Positions 17,134-27,725 of a DNA stretch of 64,000 nt are shown in pieces. Source of the DNA: Caldilineaceae bacterium. GTDB lineage: Bacteria > Chloroflexota > Anaerolineae > Caldilineales > Caldilineaceae. The position numbers and the translations under genes were made by a program. Below the pieces are notes generated by a model. That model was not told the DNA's origin and ran no database searches. It saw only the letters and a list, made by a program, of their open reading frames with translations. The stretch is taken from positions 1-64,000 of the forward strand of contig JAJDXQ010000037.1 in assembly GCA_022823185.1 (NCBI GenBank), written 5' to 3'. Within the stretch, counting starts at the first letter, position 1; each line of letters opens with the position of its first letter.

Positions 17134-18399
17134 CTACATATTGTCGATGAGCGCCTGACCGAACTCACTGCATTTGAGCAGCTCGGCGCTCTCCATCAGC
17201 CGTTCGAAGTCATAGGTGACTCTCTTCTGGCCGATTGTTCTTTCCATCGCCTGAATGATCAGGTCGGCGGCCTGATGCCATCCCAGATGGCGGAGCATCA
17301 TTTCGCCGGACAGGATCACAGAGGAAGGGTTGACTTTATCCTGGCCCGTGTATTTGGGAGCGGTGCCATGGGTGGCCTCGAAAATGGCGCGGCCGGTCTC
17401 GTAGTTGATGTTTGCTCCGGGCGCGATGCCGATACCGCCCACCTGCGCGGCCAGTGCATCGCTTATGTAGTCGCCGTTCAGGTTAAGGGTGGCCAGGATG
17501 TCGTATTCCGCTGGACGCGTGAGGATCTGCTGAAGCATGGCATCGGCGATGACATCTTTGATGATGATGTCTTCGCCATCCGCGGCGGGCAGATGCCGCC
17601 AGGGTCCGCCATCGAGCAGTTGCGCTCCGAAGCGCTGGTCGGCGGTCTCGTAGCCCCAGTTGCGGAATGCCCCCTCGGTGAACTTCATGATATTGCCTTT
17701 GTGAACGAGGGTCACGCTTTCGCGCCCGTTGTCGAGCGCGTACTGGATGGCGGCGCGCACGAGGCGGTCGGTGCCCTCTTTGCTGACCGGCTTGATGCCG
17801 AAGCCGGCGGTGTCGGGGAAGCGGACCTTGGCGTAGCTTTCCGGGAAGGCCGAATTGAGGAGTTCCTTGAACTGCTCCACTTCGGGGGCGCCTTCCTCGA
17901 ATTCGATGCCGGCGTAGATGTCCTCGGTGTTTTCGCGAAAGATCACCATGTCGACCAGTTCCGGCTGTCTGACCGGGCTGGGGACGCCGCTGAAGTAGCG
18001 GACCGGGCGCACGCAGGCGTACAGGTCGAGCCGCTGGCGCAGGGCGACGTTGATGCTGCGAATGCCGCCGCCGACGGGCGTGGTGAGAGGGCCTTTGAGC
18101 GCGACCTTGTAGTCATCGATGGCGTCCAGTGTTTCTTGCGGCAGCCAGACGATTTCATTGTATACGTCATTGGCCTTGTCGCCGGCGTAGACCTCCATCC
18201 AGACGATTTTTTTCCGGCCGGCATAGGATTTGGCCACGGCCGCGTCCAGCACCGGCTGGCTGGCTGCCCAGATGTCAGGGCCGGTGCCGTCGCCTTCGAT
18301 AAAACAGACGATGGGATTGTCCGGTACCTGCAGATTTCCATTTTGATCGATTTCGATCTTTTTGCCTTCGCTGGGAACGACGATGCGCTCATATACCAT
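17134..18399 (-). CDS. icd: NADP-dependent isocitrate dehydrogenase
   Basis: This 421-residue TCA-cycle enzyme decarboxylates isocitrate to 2-oxoglutarate. It aligns end to end with the E. coli type: GDGTGPDIW, the substrate loop [15 protein letters not shown] with the serine that is phosphorylated in E. coli, [14 protein letters not shown], and the cofactor loop [12 protein letters not shown], whose Lys-Tyr pair with the later TYDFERL marks NADP specificity. ATG 18399 has GGAGG upstream. An in-frame extension to 18936 lies antisense to the SDR gene and is rejected. It starts 23 nt after the SDR stop, so the two are co-transcribed. Confidence 0.96.
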   Translation of the reverse strand: MVYERIVVPSEGKKIEIDQNGNLQVPDNPIVCFIEGDGTGPDIWAASQPVLDAAVAKSYAGRKKIVWMEVYAGDKANDVYNEIVWLPQETLDAIDDYKVALKGPLTTPVGGGIRSINVALRQRLDLYACVRPVRYFSGVPSPVRQPELVDMVIFRENTEDIYAGIEFEEGAPEVEQFKELLNSAFPESYAKVRFPDTAGFGIKPVSKEGTDRLVRAAIQYALDNGRESVTLVHKGNIMKFTEGAFRNWGYETADQRFGAQLLDGGPWRHLPAADGEDIIIKDVIADAMLQQILTRPAEYDILATLNLNGDYISDALAAQVGGIGIAPGANINYETGRAIFEATHGTAPKYTGQDKVNPSSVILSGEMMLRHLGWHQAADLIIQAMERTIGQKRVTYDFERLMESAELLKCSEFGQALIDNM

Positions 18400-18422
18400 C
18401 AGTGAAAAGCCTCCAGATAGGG

Positions 18423-19253
18423 TTAAGAGAAGTCTTGCGAAAGATCCTGGTCCACTGTAGCAAGCCAGTTTGTGTCGGTTCGGGTAAAGATTTCGCCTGA
18501 GCGGTCCCGGCTCCACGGCCCGACGAGCCAGTAGATCAACCGTGCGGCGGATGCGGGCGTGAGCAGCTCGCCCTGCTGGTGAGCCTGATGGAAGCGGCTG
18601 AAATCCAGGTTGGAGCCGTGGGTGTCGATGCTGCGGATGTCGGCCTGCATCTCCGTATCGACCATGCCGGGGGCGAGGGCGTTGACAGTGACGCCGGCAA
18701 CGCCCTCGACCTGCAGTTCCGCGGCCAGGCAGCGGGTAAGCATGTTGAGTCCGGCTTTGGCCGCGCAGTAGGCGCTCCAACCGGGGACAGCGTGGTCGGC
18801 TGCGCCGCTGGTGATGTTGAGGATGCGGCCGTAGCGCTGGTCGAGCATGACGGGCAGGACATTGCGGGCAACTTGAAATGGCCCGACGAGATTGGCGACG
18901 ATATTGTAGGCCCATTCCTCCGGGTCTGCCTCGCAAACCTGTTCAACGGGCCAGACGATGCCGGCGTTGTTGACGAGGATGTCGACGCGGTCGAACTGGG
19001 AGAGGGCCGCTTCGACAACTTCCTCGATTTCATCCGGATTGGCGACATCGCAGGGCACGGCGACGGCCTTCGCGCCGGCGCTGCGGATGCGGCTGGCGAC
19101 GGCCTCGACCTGGTCCTGGCTGCGGGCGGCGAGGACGACGGCTGCCCCGGCTGAGGCCAGCAGATGGGCGGCGGCGGCGCCGATGCCGCGTCCGCCGCCG
19201 GTGATGATCGCCACCTGCCCGTGGAGTTTTCTGGCGTGTTTTCGCTCCGTCAT
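18423..19253 (-). CDS. Short-chain dehydrogenase/reductase
   Basis: This 276-residue classical SDR has the NAD(P) motif TGGGRGIG (residues 18-25), NNAG (95-98) and the catalytic residues S149, Y162 and K166 in YCAAK. The substrate is not predictable. It precedes icd closely in the same direction. The position after the first strand where NADP enzymes carry a basic residue reads Arg in AARSQ, which favours NADP(H). Confidence 0.9.
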   Translation of the reverse strand: MTERKHARKLHGQVAIITGGGRGIGAAAAHLLASAGAAVVLAARSQDQVEAVASRIRSAGAKAVAVPCDVANPDEIEEVVEAALSQFDRVDILVNNAGIVWPVEQVCEADPEEWAYNIVANLVGPFQVARNVLPVMLDQRYGRILNITSGAADHAVPGWSAYCAAKAGLNMLTRCLAAELQVEGVAGVTVNALAPGMVDTEMQADIRSIDTHGSNLDFSRFHQAHQQGELLTPASAARLIYWLVGPWSRDRSGEIFTRTDTNWLATVDQDLSQDFS

Positions 19254-19503
19254 CGTTGTAAGAAGGCCGGGGCCTTTGTGCGCAACCGGGACGCAAGCCC
19301 GGGAGAGAAATCAGGTTTGCCGCTGCGCCGCGGGTTGGCGCTCGATTCTGGTGAAGTCTACCAGAAGCCCGCCGAAACAACTATTTCAAGGGATGAACGC
19401 ATACGGTAAAGCAGCGGCGTATGTCATAATGTGGTAAATGGGGGCGCTGAATGGGGCCCCCGTTTCGAGAGAAGACATCTACCTTAAGGGGAGTTTCGAT
19501 ACG

Positions 19504-19908
19504 ATGTACAACTTCATGACAGAGGCCCACGATGGCTGGCATTACCTGGCTTCGCTGGCGCTGATTGTCGCGGTGGGGACATTTGTGGTCCAGTGGGCGC
19601 GCGGACAGGCGTGGAGCCGGTTGGAGCAGCGCGTCGGGACGTACGCCATCATCGTGGTTGATATCCAGCTGCTGCTGGGTTTGATCCTGTGGGGCACGGG
19701 CTGGAGGCTGGGCTTCATCGGGGCGAACGCGGCGCGAACGATCGAGCATCCATTTACGATGTTGCTGGCGATCGTTTTGCTGCACGCGGGCTGGATATGG
19801 ACGAAGAGGTCGGACGAATCGGTCCGCGTACGCAGCGGCGCGGTGACTTTTGTGGTCGCGGGGCTGCTGGTGCTGGCGGGTCTGGCGCGCATTCAGGGCT
19901 GGATTTAG
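19504..19908 (+). CDS. Small four-helix membrane protein of unknown function
   Basis: These 134 residues hold four predicted membrane helices, at about 12-30, 46-65, 78-98 and 108-128. Conserved-looking histidines sit at the ends of helices (EAHDGWHYL, EHPFTML, LLHAGW), as in small b-type cytochromes or haem-handling proteins. I do not recognise a family. ATG 19504 is preceded by GGGGAG; an in-frame start at 19438 would add 22 soluble residues. It stands alone, divergent from the SDR gene and convergent with fabF. Confidence 0.7.
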   Translation: MYNFMTEAHDGWHYLASLALIVAVGTFVVQWARGQAWSRLEQRVGTYAIIVVDIQLLLGLILWGTGWRLGFIGANAARTIEHPFTMLLAIVLLHAGWIWTKRSDESVRVRSGAVTFVVAGLLVLAGLARIQGWI

Positions 19909-19954
19909 GGAACCGGGCGAAAAGGCGGCCGGTTCAGCGGCCGTAGAAAACCCA

Positions 19955-19988
19955 TTCTTGGCAAAATTGACGCAGCGGCCTTGCGTCA
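19955..19988 (-). terminator. Intrinsic terminator of fabF
   Basis: On the minus strand a perfect 7-bp stem TGACGCA/TGCGTCA (19988-19982 with 19974-19968) has a 7-nt loop and is followed by ATTTTGCC. It lies 7 nt after the fabF stop, between two convergent genes. Confidence 0.65.
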
Positions 19989-19994
19989 CAACGA

Positions 19995-21224
19995 TCAGCC
20001 GTTGTATTCGCCGAATGCGGCGACGACGTTCTGGCCGCCGAAGCCGAAGGCGTTGACGATGGCGTAACGCACCCTGTGGTCGAGCGGTTGGTTGCCGACG
20101 ACATCGATGCCCAGTTCGGGGTCTTCGGTGTAGTTGATCGTGGGAGGGATGACGTCCTCGCGGATGGCCATAACGGCGGCAAGCGCGGACTCTGCGCCGG
20201 CGGCGCCGAGGGCATGGCCGACCATGCTCTTGATGCTTGTGGTTTTGGGCGTTGGCTGGCCGAAGACCTGGCGGATGGCAAGGGCTTCGACCTCGTCGTT
20301 CAGTTCTGTGCCGGTGCCGTGGGCGAGGATCAGGTCTACTTTTTCCGGGGCGAGGTTGGAGAAGCGCAGGGCTCTGCCGATGGCGCGGCTGGCGCCGTCG
20401 GCGCTGGGGTCGGGCGCGGTCAAATGGTAGGCGTCGCCGGTCAGCGCGCCGCCGAGGACTTCAGCGTAGATTTCGGCCCCGCGGGCGAGGGCATGCTCCT
20501 CAGTTTCCAGAATCATCGTAACTGCCCCTTCGCCGCTGACAAACCCGTTTCGGTCAACAGAAAAGGGGCGGCAGGCCTGTTGCGGCCTGTCAGTATCTTT
20601 CGAGAGCGGCCCCATGTTGCCGAAGGCGGCAAAGGTCAACATTGAGATGGCCGATTCGGTGCCGCCGGCGATCATCACATCGGCTTCGCCCCTTTGGAGA
20701 AAGTGAAAGGCCTCCAAAATAGAGTAATGACCGCTGGCGCAGGCTGCGGTACTGGTCATGACGGGGCCGCGGGCGCCGACTGCCATGGAGACGACGCAGC
20801 TGGCGGCATTGGCCATGGCGCTGGGTACGACAAAGGGCCCCACGGTTCGCCAGGATTTCTCGACCAGTTTTTCAGTGGCGTGCTCGATTTCGATGATGCC
20901 GCCGCCGCCTGTGGCCATCATGACGCCGACTTCGTCGCGATTCGCGTCGGTGATGTCCAGTCCGGCGTCGGACAGCGCCTGTTTGGTGGAGGCAACGGCA
21001 AATTGGGTGGCGCGCGCCGTTCGCCGGATGAACTTTCGGTCCATATATTGGCGGGCGTCAAAGTCCCTGACCTCACAAGCGATGTTGTAAGGCATCTCTC
21101 CGGCATCGAAGAGAGTAAGTGCGCCGGCGCCGGATTGGCCCTTCAGCAGGTTCTTCCAGAAAGCGCCGGGATCATTGCCAATGGGTGTGATCGCGCCCAT
21201 GCCTGTGATCACAATCCGTTTCAT
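19995..21224 (-). CDS. fabF: Beta-ketoacyl-ACP synthase II
   Basis: This 409-residue condensing enzyme elongates fatty acids by decarboxylating malonyl-ACP. The active-site Cys162 is in TSTAACASGH, with the histidines in HGTGTELND and GHALGAAGAES. It starts MKRIVITGMGAITPIGND, the usual FabF N-terminus. Family members are about 410 residues. It is a single gene with its own promoter and terminator rather than part of a fab cluster. Confidence 0.95.
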   Translation of the reverse strand: MKRIVITGMGAITPIGNDPGAFWKNLLKGQSGAGALTLFDAGEMPYNIACEVRDFDARQYMDRKFIRRTARATQFAVASTKQALSDAGLDITDANRDEVGVMMATGGGGIIEIEHATEKLVEKSWRTVGPFVVPSAMANAASCVVSMAVGARGPVMTSTAACASGHYSILEAFHFLQRGEADVMIAGGTESAISMLTFAAFGNMGPLSKDTDRPQQACRPFSVDRNGFVSGEGAVTMILETEEHALARGAEIYAEVLGGALTGDAYHLTAPDPSADGASRAIGRALRFSNLAPEKVDLILAHGTGTELNDEVEALAIRQVFGQPTPKTTSIKSMVGHALGAAGAESALAAVMAIREDVIPPTINYTEDPELGIDVVGNQPLDHRVRYAIVNAFGFGGQNVVAAFGEYNG

Positions 21225-21575
21225 ACGAACCTTCCTTCTTCATCGAAGTCGCGCCATTTGGGACGTGGTGTCGGTATATTCAGACGGGGAAATTGCGCTG
21301 GCCGGATTGTAGAGTTGGCGTTCCCCATACGAACTCCGGCGACCAGAATACTGTACTCAGGGCCGCTGGCTGCAGTTGTAGCCAACGGGCAGAACTCTTT
21401 CGTCATCCAAAAGCAGGTTAGAGGAGATTATAGAGGAGAGAAGTCTTGACGTCAAAATCATGGCGGATTTTTTGGAAGACAGACGGGAAAGAGGGGAACC
21501 AGACGTAGAGGGCCGCCGGTGGAAGGATTGCGGACAAAGGCGTGACATGGTGGGCGTTCCGCGAACATGAAACGG
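21225..21575. other. Intergenic region between fabF and pyrB
   Basis: These 351 nt hold the fabF promoter and leader on the minus strand and the 3' flank of pyrB. No gene or further structured element is evident. Confidence 0.55.
21427..21455 (-). promoter_or_regulatory. Sigma-70 promoter of fabF
   Basis: On the minus strand TTGACG (21455-21450) and TATAAT (21432-21427) have a 17-nt spacer, leaving a leader of about 190 nt. The -35 region lies within the palindrome TTGACGTCAA, a possible operator. Confidence 0.75.
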
Positions 21576-22517
21576 TCAGGCCTTTCCCAGCAGCGCGGCC
21601 AGCAGCGCCATGCGGATATACATGCCGTTACGCATCTGGCGAAAGTAGGCGGAGCGGGGATCGTCGTCCAGTGCGTAGCTGATTTCACCGACGCGGGGCA
21701 GCGGATGCATGACGATCATTCTCTCCCGCGCTTGGGACATCAGGGCCTGATCCACAACGAAGAAATCTTTGACCCGGTCATATTCGGCCAGGTCGGTAAA
21801 GCGTTCCCTTTGGACGCGGGTCATATAGAGCACATCGGCTTCGCCGATCACTGAGTGGAGATCTTCGACCTGGGCATAGGAATGGCCGGAGGCGTCAACG
21901 GCTGCCAGCACATCGGCGGGCAGGCGCAGGATTTCCGGGCTGACGAAGATGAATGAAACGTTGTAGTTGAGCAGCAGCTTGGTCAGGCTATGCACTGTGC
22001 GCCCGAACCGCAGGTCGCCGACCATGGCGACGGTCAGTTCGTCGACTTGCTGCAGCTCTTCCTGCACGGTAAAGAGATCGAGCAGGGCCTGTGTTGGGTG
22101 TTCGCCGACACCATCGCCGGCGTTGATCACGGGTTTGTGGGCATAGTATGCGGCGGTTGCGGCGGCGCCCACTTCGGGATGGCGAATTACAATCACGTCG
22201 GCATAGCATTCGAGGGTGCGAATGGTATCGGGCAGGCTTTCGCCTTTGCTGACGGAACTGTACTGGACGTTATTGATGGGGATGACCTGCCCGCCGAGGC
22301 GCTGCATGGCCGCGGTGAAGCTGGAGCTGGTGCGCGTGGACGGTTCGTAGAAAAGGTTGGCCAGGATTTTGCCTTGCAGCAGTTCCGCGCTGCCGAAACG
22401 CTCAACCAGCACACGCATTTCGTGCGCGATACTGAAGATGGCATTTAGCGACTCGCGATCGAATTGATTGACGCTGAGAATGTCCTCGCCGGCGAAGCTC
22501 TCGATCGTGTTTGTCAT
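21576..22517 (-). CDS. pyrB: Aspartate carbamoyltransferase catalytic subunit
   Basis: This 313-residue enzyme joins carbamoyl phosphate and aspartate in pyrimidine synthesis. The carbamoyl-phosphate loop is STRTSSSF. The later signatures are [23 protein letters not shown] and [10 protein letters not shown]. It is preceded by pyrC, 140 nt upstream on the same strand. No pyrI regulatory subunit is nearby, so the enzyme is probably unregulated by that subunit or the gene is elsewhere. Confidence 0.96.
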   Translation of the reverse strand: MTNTIESFAGEDILSVNQFDRESLNAIFSIAHEMRVLVERFGSAELLQGKILANLFYEPSTRTSSSFTAAMQRLGGQVIPINNVQYSSVSKGESLPDTIRTLECYADVIVIRHPEVGAAATAAYYAHKPVINAGDGVGEHPTQALLDLFTVQEELQQVDELTVAMVGDLRFGRTVHSLTKLLLNYNVSFIFVSPEILRLPADVLAAVDASGHSYAQVEDLHSVIGEADVLYMTRVQRERFTDLAEYDRVKDFFVVDQALMSQARERMIVMHPLPRVGEISYALDDDPRSAYFRQMRNGMYIRMALLAALLGKA

Positions 22518-22657
22518 GTTTACTATTCCAGGTTCCTCTGATGCAGGTCCAGACTCAAACCATGAGAGGCTCGGCGATCGTCACTGTTTGCGTGCCCTGT
22601 TCAAGTCGCCGGAGCCGTTGGCGCTGGATGCAGGCGCTTCAGGCCGGTCGCCGACCG

Positions 22658-23863
22658 TCAGGCGGGAAGCGATTGAAACAGCACACGTCCGCTGCCGGGC
22701 TGGGCCAGGACCTGCTCGCCGTCAAAGACGGTTGCGCCGCGCAGCACGACTTTTTCAATACGGCCGATTACCTGGCGGCCGTCAAAGGGCGTCCAGCCGC
22801 AGCGAGTGCGCATATGGGCGTCACTCAGTGTAAACGCCTTGTCGATGTCCACCTCAATCCAGGTCTGCGGCTGTTGCGGGAGGGCGTAAATGCGGCGGGG
22901 GTTTTCAACGCAGCGCAGGAGCAGATCGTCCAGTTCCAGACGGCCGTCTTCGACGGCTGTCAGCAGCAGAGGAAGCATTGTTTCCACGCCCGGGACGCCA
23001 GGAAACGGTGTTACCGGGGTACTCTTGTCATTCCTCTCTTTTTGTGCTTCGCCCGGCGACTGCATGCCCTTTTCGGAGAAGGTATGCGGCGCGTGGTCGG
23101 TGGCGAAGATGTCGATCACGTCCAGGTTCTCCCATAGGCTGGCCACGTCATCCGGCGAGGCCAGTTTGGGCCGCATGTCAAATCGGTTGCCACCGCGGTT
23201 GTAGTCCTCTTCGGAGAGAAAGAGATGATGGGGTGTGGCTTCGCAGGTGACCGGGATGCCCTTCTCCTTGGCCGCGCGGATGAGTTCGATCTCGCTGCGG
23301 CGGCTGACATGGACGATATGCAACGGGAGATTGTAGAGATGGCTGAGGGCCAGGCAGACAGGGACCATCAGGTCTTCGGCATGGACGGCGATGGGGCCCA
23401 GCGTCGTGGCGGAAGTCCGCGCGGCGCTGTCATGCGGGGACTCTGTGTCATGCGCTGAATGCCGCCAGCCGTTGAGCTCGTCGGCGCGCTGCGCCCACGA
23501 TTGGAAGAGACGGTGGAGGAGACCCAGCTCTTCGATGCGCAGGCTGCCGAATGTTTCGTTAACATAGATTTTGAGACCACAGGCGTTTTGCGCGACAGGA
23601 AGATAGGCATCCACGTCGGCAACGGTCGCGCCGACAAACAGTCCAATATCGCAGACTGTCTTTTCTCTGGCCAGACGCACTTTTTCGCGCAGGTGGGCAG
23701 GGGTGGAGGTGGGAGGGACTGTATTGGGCATATCCAACACGGTGGTAACGCCGCCGGCCAGGGCGGCGCAAGTTCCGGTATGGATGTCTTCTTTTTGGGT
23801 CAGGCCCGGATCCCTGAAATGGACGTGTGCATCGATGAGGCCGGGCAGTCGCAGTGTGGACAT
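22658..23863 (-). CDS. pyrC: Dihydroorotase (type I, amidohydrolase superfamily)
   Basis: This 401-residue enzyme forms dihydroorotate from carbamoyl aspartate. Metal ligands are visible in [10 protein letters not shown], the probable carboxylated Lys in [11 protein letters not shown], and His in VHAED and HIVHVSRR. The catalytic Asp is in [12 protein letters not shown]. It looks active, unlike the degenerate PyrC partners of some aspartate transcarbamoylases. A segment of about 30 residues near 120-150 is rich in Ser/Thr/His and appears inserted. ATG 23863 has AAGGA upstream and is preferred to ATG 23887. Confidence 0.93.
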   Translation of the reverse strand: MSTLRLPGLIDAHVHFRDPGLTQKEDIHTGTCAALAGGVTTVLDMPNTVPPTSTPAHLREKVRLAREKTVCDIGLFVGATVADVDAYLPVAQNACGLKIYVNETFGSLRIEELGLLHRLFQSWAQRADELNGWRHSAHDTESPHDSAARTSATTLGPIAVHAEDLMVPVCLALSHLYNLPLHIVHVSRRSEIELIRAAKEKGIPVTCEATPHHLFLSEEDYNRGGNRFDMRPKLASPDDVASLWENLDVIDIFATDHAPHTFSEKGMQSPGEAQKERNDKSTPVTPFPGVPGVETMLPLLLTAVEDGRLELDDLLLRCVENPRRIYALPQQPQTWIEVDIDKAFTLSDAHMRTRCGWTPFDGRQVIGRIEKVVLRGATVFDGEQVLAQPGSGRVLFQSLPA

Positions 23864-23896
23864 GGATTCCTTGTTGTTGGAATACATTACTGCCCA

Positions 23897-23925
23897 ATTC
23901 TACTTGAATGTTTGTGATGCGGCAA
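23897..23925 (-). promoter_or_regulatory. Sigma-70 promoter of pyrC-pyrB
   Basis: On the minus strand TTGCCG (23925-23920) and TAGAAT (23902-23897) are separated by 17 nt. The transcript would start near 23890, about 27 nt before pyrC, leaving no room for an attenuator or PyrR-type leader. Confidence 0.65.
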
Positions 23926-24032
23926 CCGCGGAGCTGGATTTTACATGGTTTGGGGAGTGACAGGTGACGCAGCGCTGGGATTGGGGCCGGGGCGGCAAGG
24001 GGGGTCCGGTGAAGTTTTTCGGCGGCCGGCAT

Positions 24033-24061
24033 TTGACCGGTAAATTCGCTGCTGCTATCCT
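24033..24061 (+). promoter_or_regulatory. Sigma-70 promoter of hemCDB
   Basis: TTGACC at 24033-24038 and TATCCT at 24056-24061 have a 17-nt spacer, with a leader of about 125 nt before hemC. It is divergent from the pyr promoter. The rest of the 328-nt pyrC-hemC gap holds no gene I can support. Confidence 0.6.
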
Positions 24062-24191
24062 TAGCGCGGCGTGAGGAGAGAAGCGCCGGAGGAGCCCGTC
24101 CGGAGGCCGTCCTCAGCTTTTGGGCTGAACGGACTGACTGTACCAGAACCGAATCAGGTGTTGGCGGCAGACCGCCAAGTTCCGACCAGGA

Positions 24192-25241
24192 ATGTCCACC
24201 CCTCGTCATATTCGTCTAGGCAGCCGCGGTTCGGCCCTTGCTCTGTGGCAGACAGAGCATGTGGCGGAGCGTTTGCGCGCTCTGTACGCTGGCCTGTCGG
24301 TCGAAACGGTTGTTATACAGACCAGAGGAGACCGGTTCAAGGAGAGCCCCTTGCCCAGCATTGGCGGCAAAGGACTCTTCACGCTGGAGCTGGAGGAGAG
24401 GCTGCGGCAAGGCAGCATCGATGGGGCCGTTCACAGCCTGAAGGATCTGCCTGTTGATGATCCTGAGGGACTCGCGCTGGGCGCGATTCCGGCGAGGGGA
24501 GATGCCGCGGATGCGCTCGTGGCGCGGGCCGGTAACGGGACTGCTGCGGAGAGAGGCGCGCCGGCACAGACGGGTGGCAAGGCGTCGTGGTCTGCAGGGC
24601 TACACGAAGGGGCCGTGGTGGGGACGGGTAGCCGGCGCAGGGCGGCCCAACTCCTGGCACTGCGCCCTGATTTGCGGGTCCTGGAGATTCGGGGCAATGT
24701 CGAGACCCGTGTCCGCAAGACGCTTGACCCGGACGGACCGTATGACGCCGCGGTTCTGGCTGTTGCCGGCCTGAAACGGCTGGGGTTGGACGCCGCCATT
24801 TCCCACGCACTGCCTTTCGGGACGATGCTGCCCGCGCCGGGCCAGGGCGCGCTGGGTGTGCAGTGCCGACGGGAAGCGGAGTGGCTGGCGTTCTTCGGCG
24901 GCATCGACGACAAGGAGACGCGGGCTGCGGTGACGGCAGAAAGGGCCTTCCTGGGAGGACTTGGCGGAGGCTGCCGCGCACCGGTTGGAGCGTTGGGCGC
25001 GTGGGGCGAGAAAGAGATCGGCGGGGCAGGCGGAGCGGCCTCAAGACAGTTGGAGCTCCGGGGTCGAGTCAGCGCGCTGGATGGCAGCCGCCAGGTTGAC
25101 GCCCGCTTGAACGGCGCATTTGACACAGCCGAGCAGTTAGGCCAGGACCTTGCCCAGTTGATCATGCAGAAAGGCGCGCGGGAGGTCATCGAACAGATCG
25201 CTGCAGAGGAAGATGGTTCCAATTGGGCCCGGCAGGTGTAG
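24192..25241 (+). CDS. hemC: Porphobilinogen deaminase (hydroxymethylbilane synthase)
   Basis: This 349-residue enzyme polymerises four porphobilinogens into hydroxymethylbilane. Signatures are RLGSRGSALALWQTEHV, TRGDRFKESPLPSIGGKGLF, AVHSLKDLPV and GTGSRRRAAQLLALRPDL. The dipyrromethane-cofactor Cys261 is in GGGCRAPVGA. It is about 40 residues longer than usual because of a Gly/Ala-rich insert near residues 112-138 and another near 275. The ribosome-binding site is weak, but ATG 24192 gives the expected N-terminus. It is first in hemC-hemD-hemB. Confidence 0.95.
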   Translation: MSTPRHIRLGSRGSALALWQTEHVAERLRALYAGLSVETVVIQTRGDRFKESPLPSIGGKGLFTLELEERLRQGSIDGAVHSLKDLPVDDPEGLALGAIPARGDAADALVARAGNGTAAERGAPAQTGGKASWSAGLHEGAVVGTGSRRRAAQLLALRPDLRVLEIRGNVETRVRKTLDPDGPYDAAVLAVAGLKRLGLDAAISHALPFGTMLPAPGQGALGVQCRREAEWLAFFGGIDDKETRAAVTAERAFLGGLGGGCRAPVGALGAWGEKEIGGAGGAASRQLELRGRVSALDGSRQVDARLNGAFDTAEQLGQDLAQLIMQKGAREVIEQIAAEEDGSNWARQV

Positions 25242-25282
25242 CAGATAGTTTTTGTCCAACCAAAGAAGAAAGAGCAAGCAAG

Positions 25283-26083
25283 ATGAACACACAGAAACTA
25301 ACGGGGCTTCGCATCGCCAACACGCGGGGGCTGCGGCAGGCGCCTGCTCTAACACGATTGTTGGAAGAAGAGGGCGCTGAAGTGTTGCACTATCCGACAA
25401 TTGAGATTGAGCCTAGCGCGGATTCTTCGGACTTTGATGCGGCGCTGGCGGAGCTGGCGCAGGGGCATTTTGACTGGCTTATCGTGACCAGCACGAACAC
25501 TGTGTACATTCTGGCCGACCGGATGCGGGAACTGGGCATTGGCCTTGAGAGTGTGGCTGAATCCAAGACAAAGGTAGCGGCTGTGGGCTCAGCGACCGCG
25601 ACAGCAATCTCCCAGGAACTGAACCTGGTGGTCGACCTGTTGCCGGAGGAATATGTGGCTGAAGCCCTGGTCGCCGGTCTGCAGGTTGGCAAGGGGAGCC
25701 GAGTATTTCTGCCGCAGTCGGCGATTGCGCGCCCGGTCTTGGTGAAGGCGCTGCGGCGGGCGGGAGCGGAGGTCCGGGATGTGAAAGCATACGAGACGGT
25801 GGTCGGGCATGGCGGGGATGATTTGCCGCAACATTTCTGGCAAGGGGATGTGGACGTCGTACTGTTTACGAGCGCTTCGACTGTACACAATTTTGTGAGC
25901 CGGCTCAAGGCCGAGAGCGGCGATGCCGCCATGCTCTGCGACGTGACGGTTGCCTGCATTGGGCCAATGACGGCAGAGGCGGCGCGGCGGCATGAGCTGC
26001 CCGTGCGGGTTGTGGCCGAGAGCCACACAGTTGAGGGTCTGGTCCAGAGTCTGAAGGCCTATTTTGCGCGGCGCGGACGGTGA
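25283..26083 (+). CDS. hemD: Uroporphyrinogen-III synthase
   Basis: This 266-residue enzyme closes and inverts ring D of hydroxymethylbilane. The sequence is poorly conserved in this family. Recognisable parts are the start LRIANTRGLRQAPALTRLLEEEGAE, FDWLIVTSTNTVYIL, AAVGSATATAI and DVVLFTSASTVHNFV. ATG 25283 follows AAGAAGAAAGAG. It lies 41 nt after hemC, which supports the assignment. It is not fused to a methyltransferase. Confidence 0.92.
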   Translation: MNTQKLTGLRIANTRGLRQAPALTRLLEEEGAEVLHYPTIEIEPSADSSDFDAALAELAQGHFDWLIVTSTNTVYILADRMRELGIGLESVAESKTKVAAVGSATATAISQELNLVVDLLPEEYVAEALVAGLQVGKGSRVFLPQSAIARPVLVKALRRAGAEVRDVKAYETVVGHGGDDLPQHFWQGDVDVVLFTSASTVHNFVSRLKAESGDAAMLCDVTVACIGPMTAEAARRHELPVRVVAESHTVEGLVQSLKAYFARRGR

Positions 26084-26271
26084 GGGCGCGGCGTTTGAGG
26101 GTCCGCTGTGATGGCCGCGCCGAGAACTCGAATCGATAGCGAACGCGTTACCCCACGGTCGTCATACAGTTTATGAAGTGGGAAGTTTTTGGTGACGGAG
26201 GCTGGAGGGAAGCGCGAGCGATACACGGACACGTTTGAGCACTTGCAGGGAGGGAAGGCGGCGAAGAACAC

Positions 26272-27333
26272 ATGAACAGCCTACAGCCAGTGCAAACGAC
26301 CATCAACGGTCATGCCGCTGCGGAGCCGGTCCTGCGGCCGCGGCGGACGCGGATCAGTTCTGCGCTGCGGAGCATGGTCCGCGAGACGACCCTCTCGCCG
26401 GCCGATTTCATCTATCCGTTGTTTGTGCGCCACGGCCGGGGCGAGCGCCGCCCGATTGGTTCGATGCCGGGGCAGTGCCAGCTTTCTGTGGATGAATTGG
26501 TCCGTGAAGCCGATTCGATCATGGAGTTGGGGATCCCCGCGGTGCTGTTGTTCGGCATTCCGGCGGAAAAGGACTGGTGCGGAAGCGACAATTTCAATCC
26601 GCACGGTGTGGTTCCGGAGGCGATCAGGGCTCTGAAGGAAGCGGCTCCGGAGCTGATCGTCATCTCCGACATGTGTTTCTGCGAATACACCGATCACGGT
26701 CACTGCGGGGTGATCAATACGCCGTCGGTGGACAGTTACAACGCGGCGTTGCCGGAGGGCTATCTCCTCAATGACCCGACCCTGGAGCTGCTGGGAAGGG
26801 CGTCGGTGGTGCATGCGGAGGCAGGGGCGGACATCATTGCGCCGTCGGCGATGCTGGACGGCATGGTGGGGGCGATTCGCGGGGCGCTGGACGAAGAGGG
26901 GCTGGCGCACGTACCGATACTGAGCTATGCGGCCAAATATGCGAGCAACTTTTACGGGCCGTTCCGGGAAGCGGCTGAGAGCCCTCCCTCGTTCGGCGAC
27001 CGCAGCCAGTATCAGTTGGACCCGGCCAACCGCCGCGAGGCGCTCAGGGAGGTCGCGCTCGACGTGGCCGAGGGCGCGGACATGATCATGGTCAAACCGG
27101 CCCTGCCCTATCTGGATGTGCTGGCGGCGGTGCGGGAAGAGTTCAGGCTGCCGACTGCCGCGTACCAGGTGAGCGGGGAGTACGCGATGCTGCACGCGGC
27201 CGCGGCGAACGGGTGGCTCGACCTGAAAAAGTGCGTGCTGGAGAGCCTGACGAGCATTAAACGGGCCGGGGCGGACATGATTCTGACTTACTTTGCCAAG
27301 GATGCCGCCGTTTGGCTGGCCGAGGAAGGGTAG
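26272..27333 (+). CDS. hemB: Porphobilinogen synthase (delta-aminolevulinate dehydratase)
   Basis: This 353-residue enzyme condenses two 5-aminolevulinates. Schiff-base lysines are K222 in [15 protein letters not shown] and K275 in [11 protein letters not shown]135, C137 and C145 in [14 protein letters not shown] form the catalytic zinc site, so this is a zinc-type enzyme. The first 25 residues are a non-conserved extension. It lies 188 nt after hemD, probably in the same unit. Confidence 0.96.
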   Translation: MNSLQPVQTTINGHAAAEPVLRPRRTRISSALRSMVRETTLSPADFIYPLFVRHGRGERRPIGSMPGQCQLSVDELVREADSIMELGIPAVLLFGIPAEKDWCGSDNFNPHGVVPEAIRALKEAAPELIVISDMCFCEYTDHGHCGVINTPSVDSYNAALPEGYLLNDPTLELLGRASVVHAEAGADIIAPSAMLDGMVGAIRGALDEEGLAHVPILSYAAKYASNFYGPFREAAESPPSFGDRSQYQLDPANRREALREVALDVAEGADMIMVKPALPYLDVLAAVREEFRLPTAAYQVSGEYAMLHAAAANGWLDLKKCVLESLTSIKRAGADMILTYFAKDAAVWLAEEG

Positions 27334-27350
27334 AGAGGCTGGGAGGAACT

Positions 27351-27382
27351 GCAGTGGTCGGTGGTCAGTGGTCAGTGGCGGG
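27351..27382 (+). repeat. GTCAGTG-type repeat tract, copy 1
   Basis: Right after hemB the sequence runs GAACTGCAGTGGTCGGTGG and continues with two more GTCAGTG units. Similar tracts, each starting GAACTGC(A/G)G, lie just behind the genes ending at 39032 and 52989. It is therefore a dispersed intergenic repeat. Confidence 0.7.
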
Positions 27383-27520
27383 AGGGTCTTTCGACGATGC
27401 ACGGGGTGGAATTGGAGCGGCGCTTGGTTGAGCGGGGATGAAGCGCACCGTCAGTCTTGAGATTGCTGATTCAGGCGATGGCCGCCCGAAATCGAAGTGG
27501 GAATGAGATCGGGTGTAAAT

Positions 27521-27549
27521 TTGCTTGTCTTGGGGTGATTGGCTATACT
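27521..27549 (+). promoter_or_regulatory. Sigma-70 promoter of tRNA-Ser (and possibly SRP RNA)
   Basis: TTGCTT at 27521-27526 and TATACT at 27544-27549 are separated by 17 nt, about 60 nt upstream of the tRNA. Confidence 0.6.
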
Positions 27550-27609
27550 GATTCGGCTTTTTGGAAAGGGCGGTCATTGGGCAGGATTGTGTGCCGCCGC
27601 TTTCTGTTC

Positions 27610-27698
<89 letters not shown>

Positions 27699-27725
27699 TC
27701 GCGTGTTTGCATCGCTTCGTCAGTC

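Noticed and set aside
18400-18936. In-frame upstream extension of icd
   Set aside because: It overlaps the SDR gene on the same strand in another frame, has Arg/Pro-rich content and no icd homology. ATG 18399 has a good ribosome-binding site.
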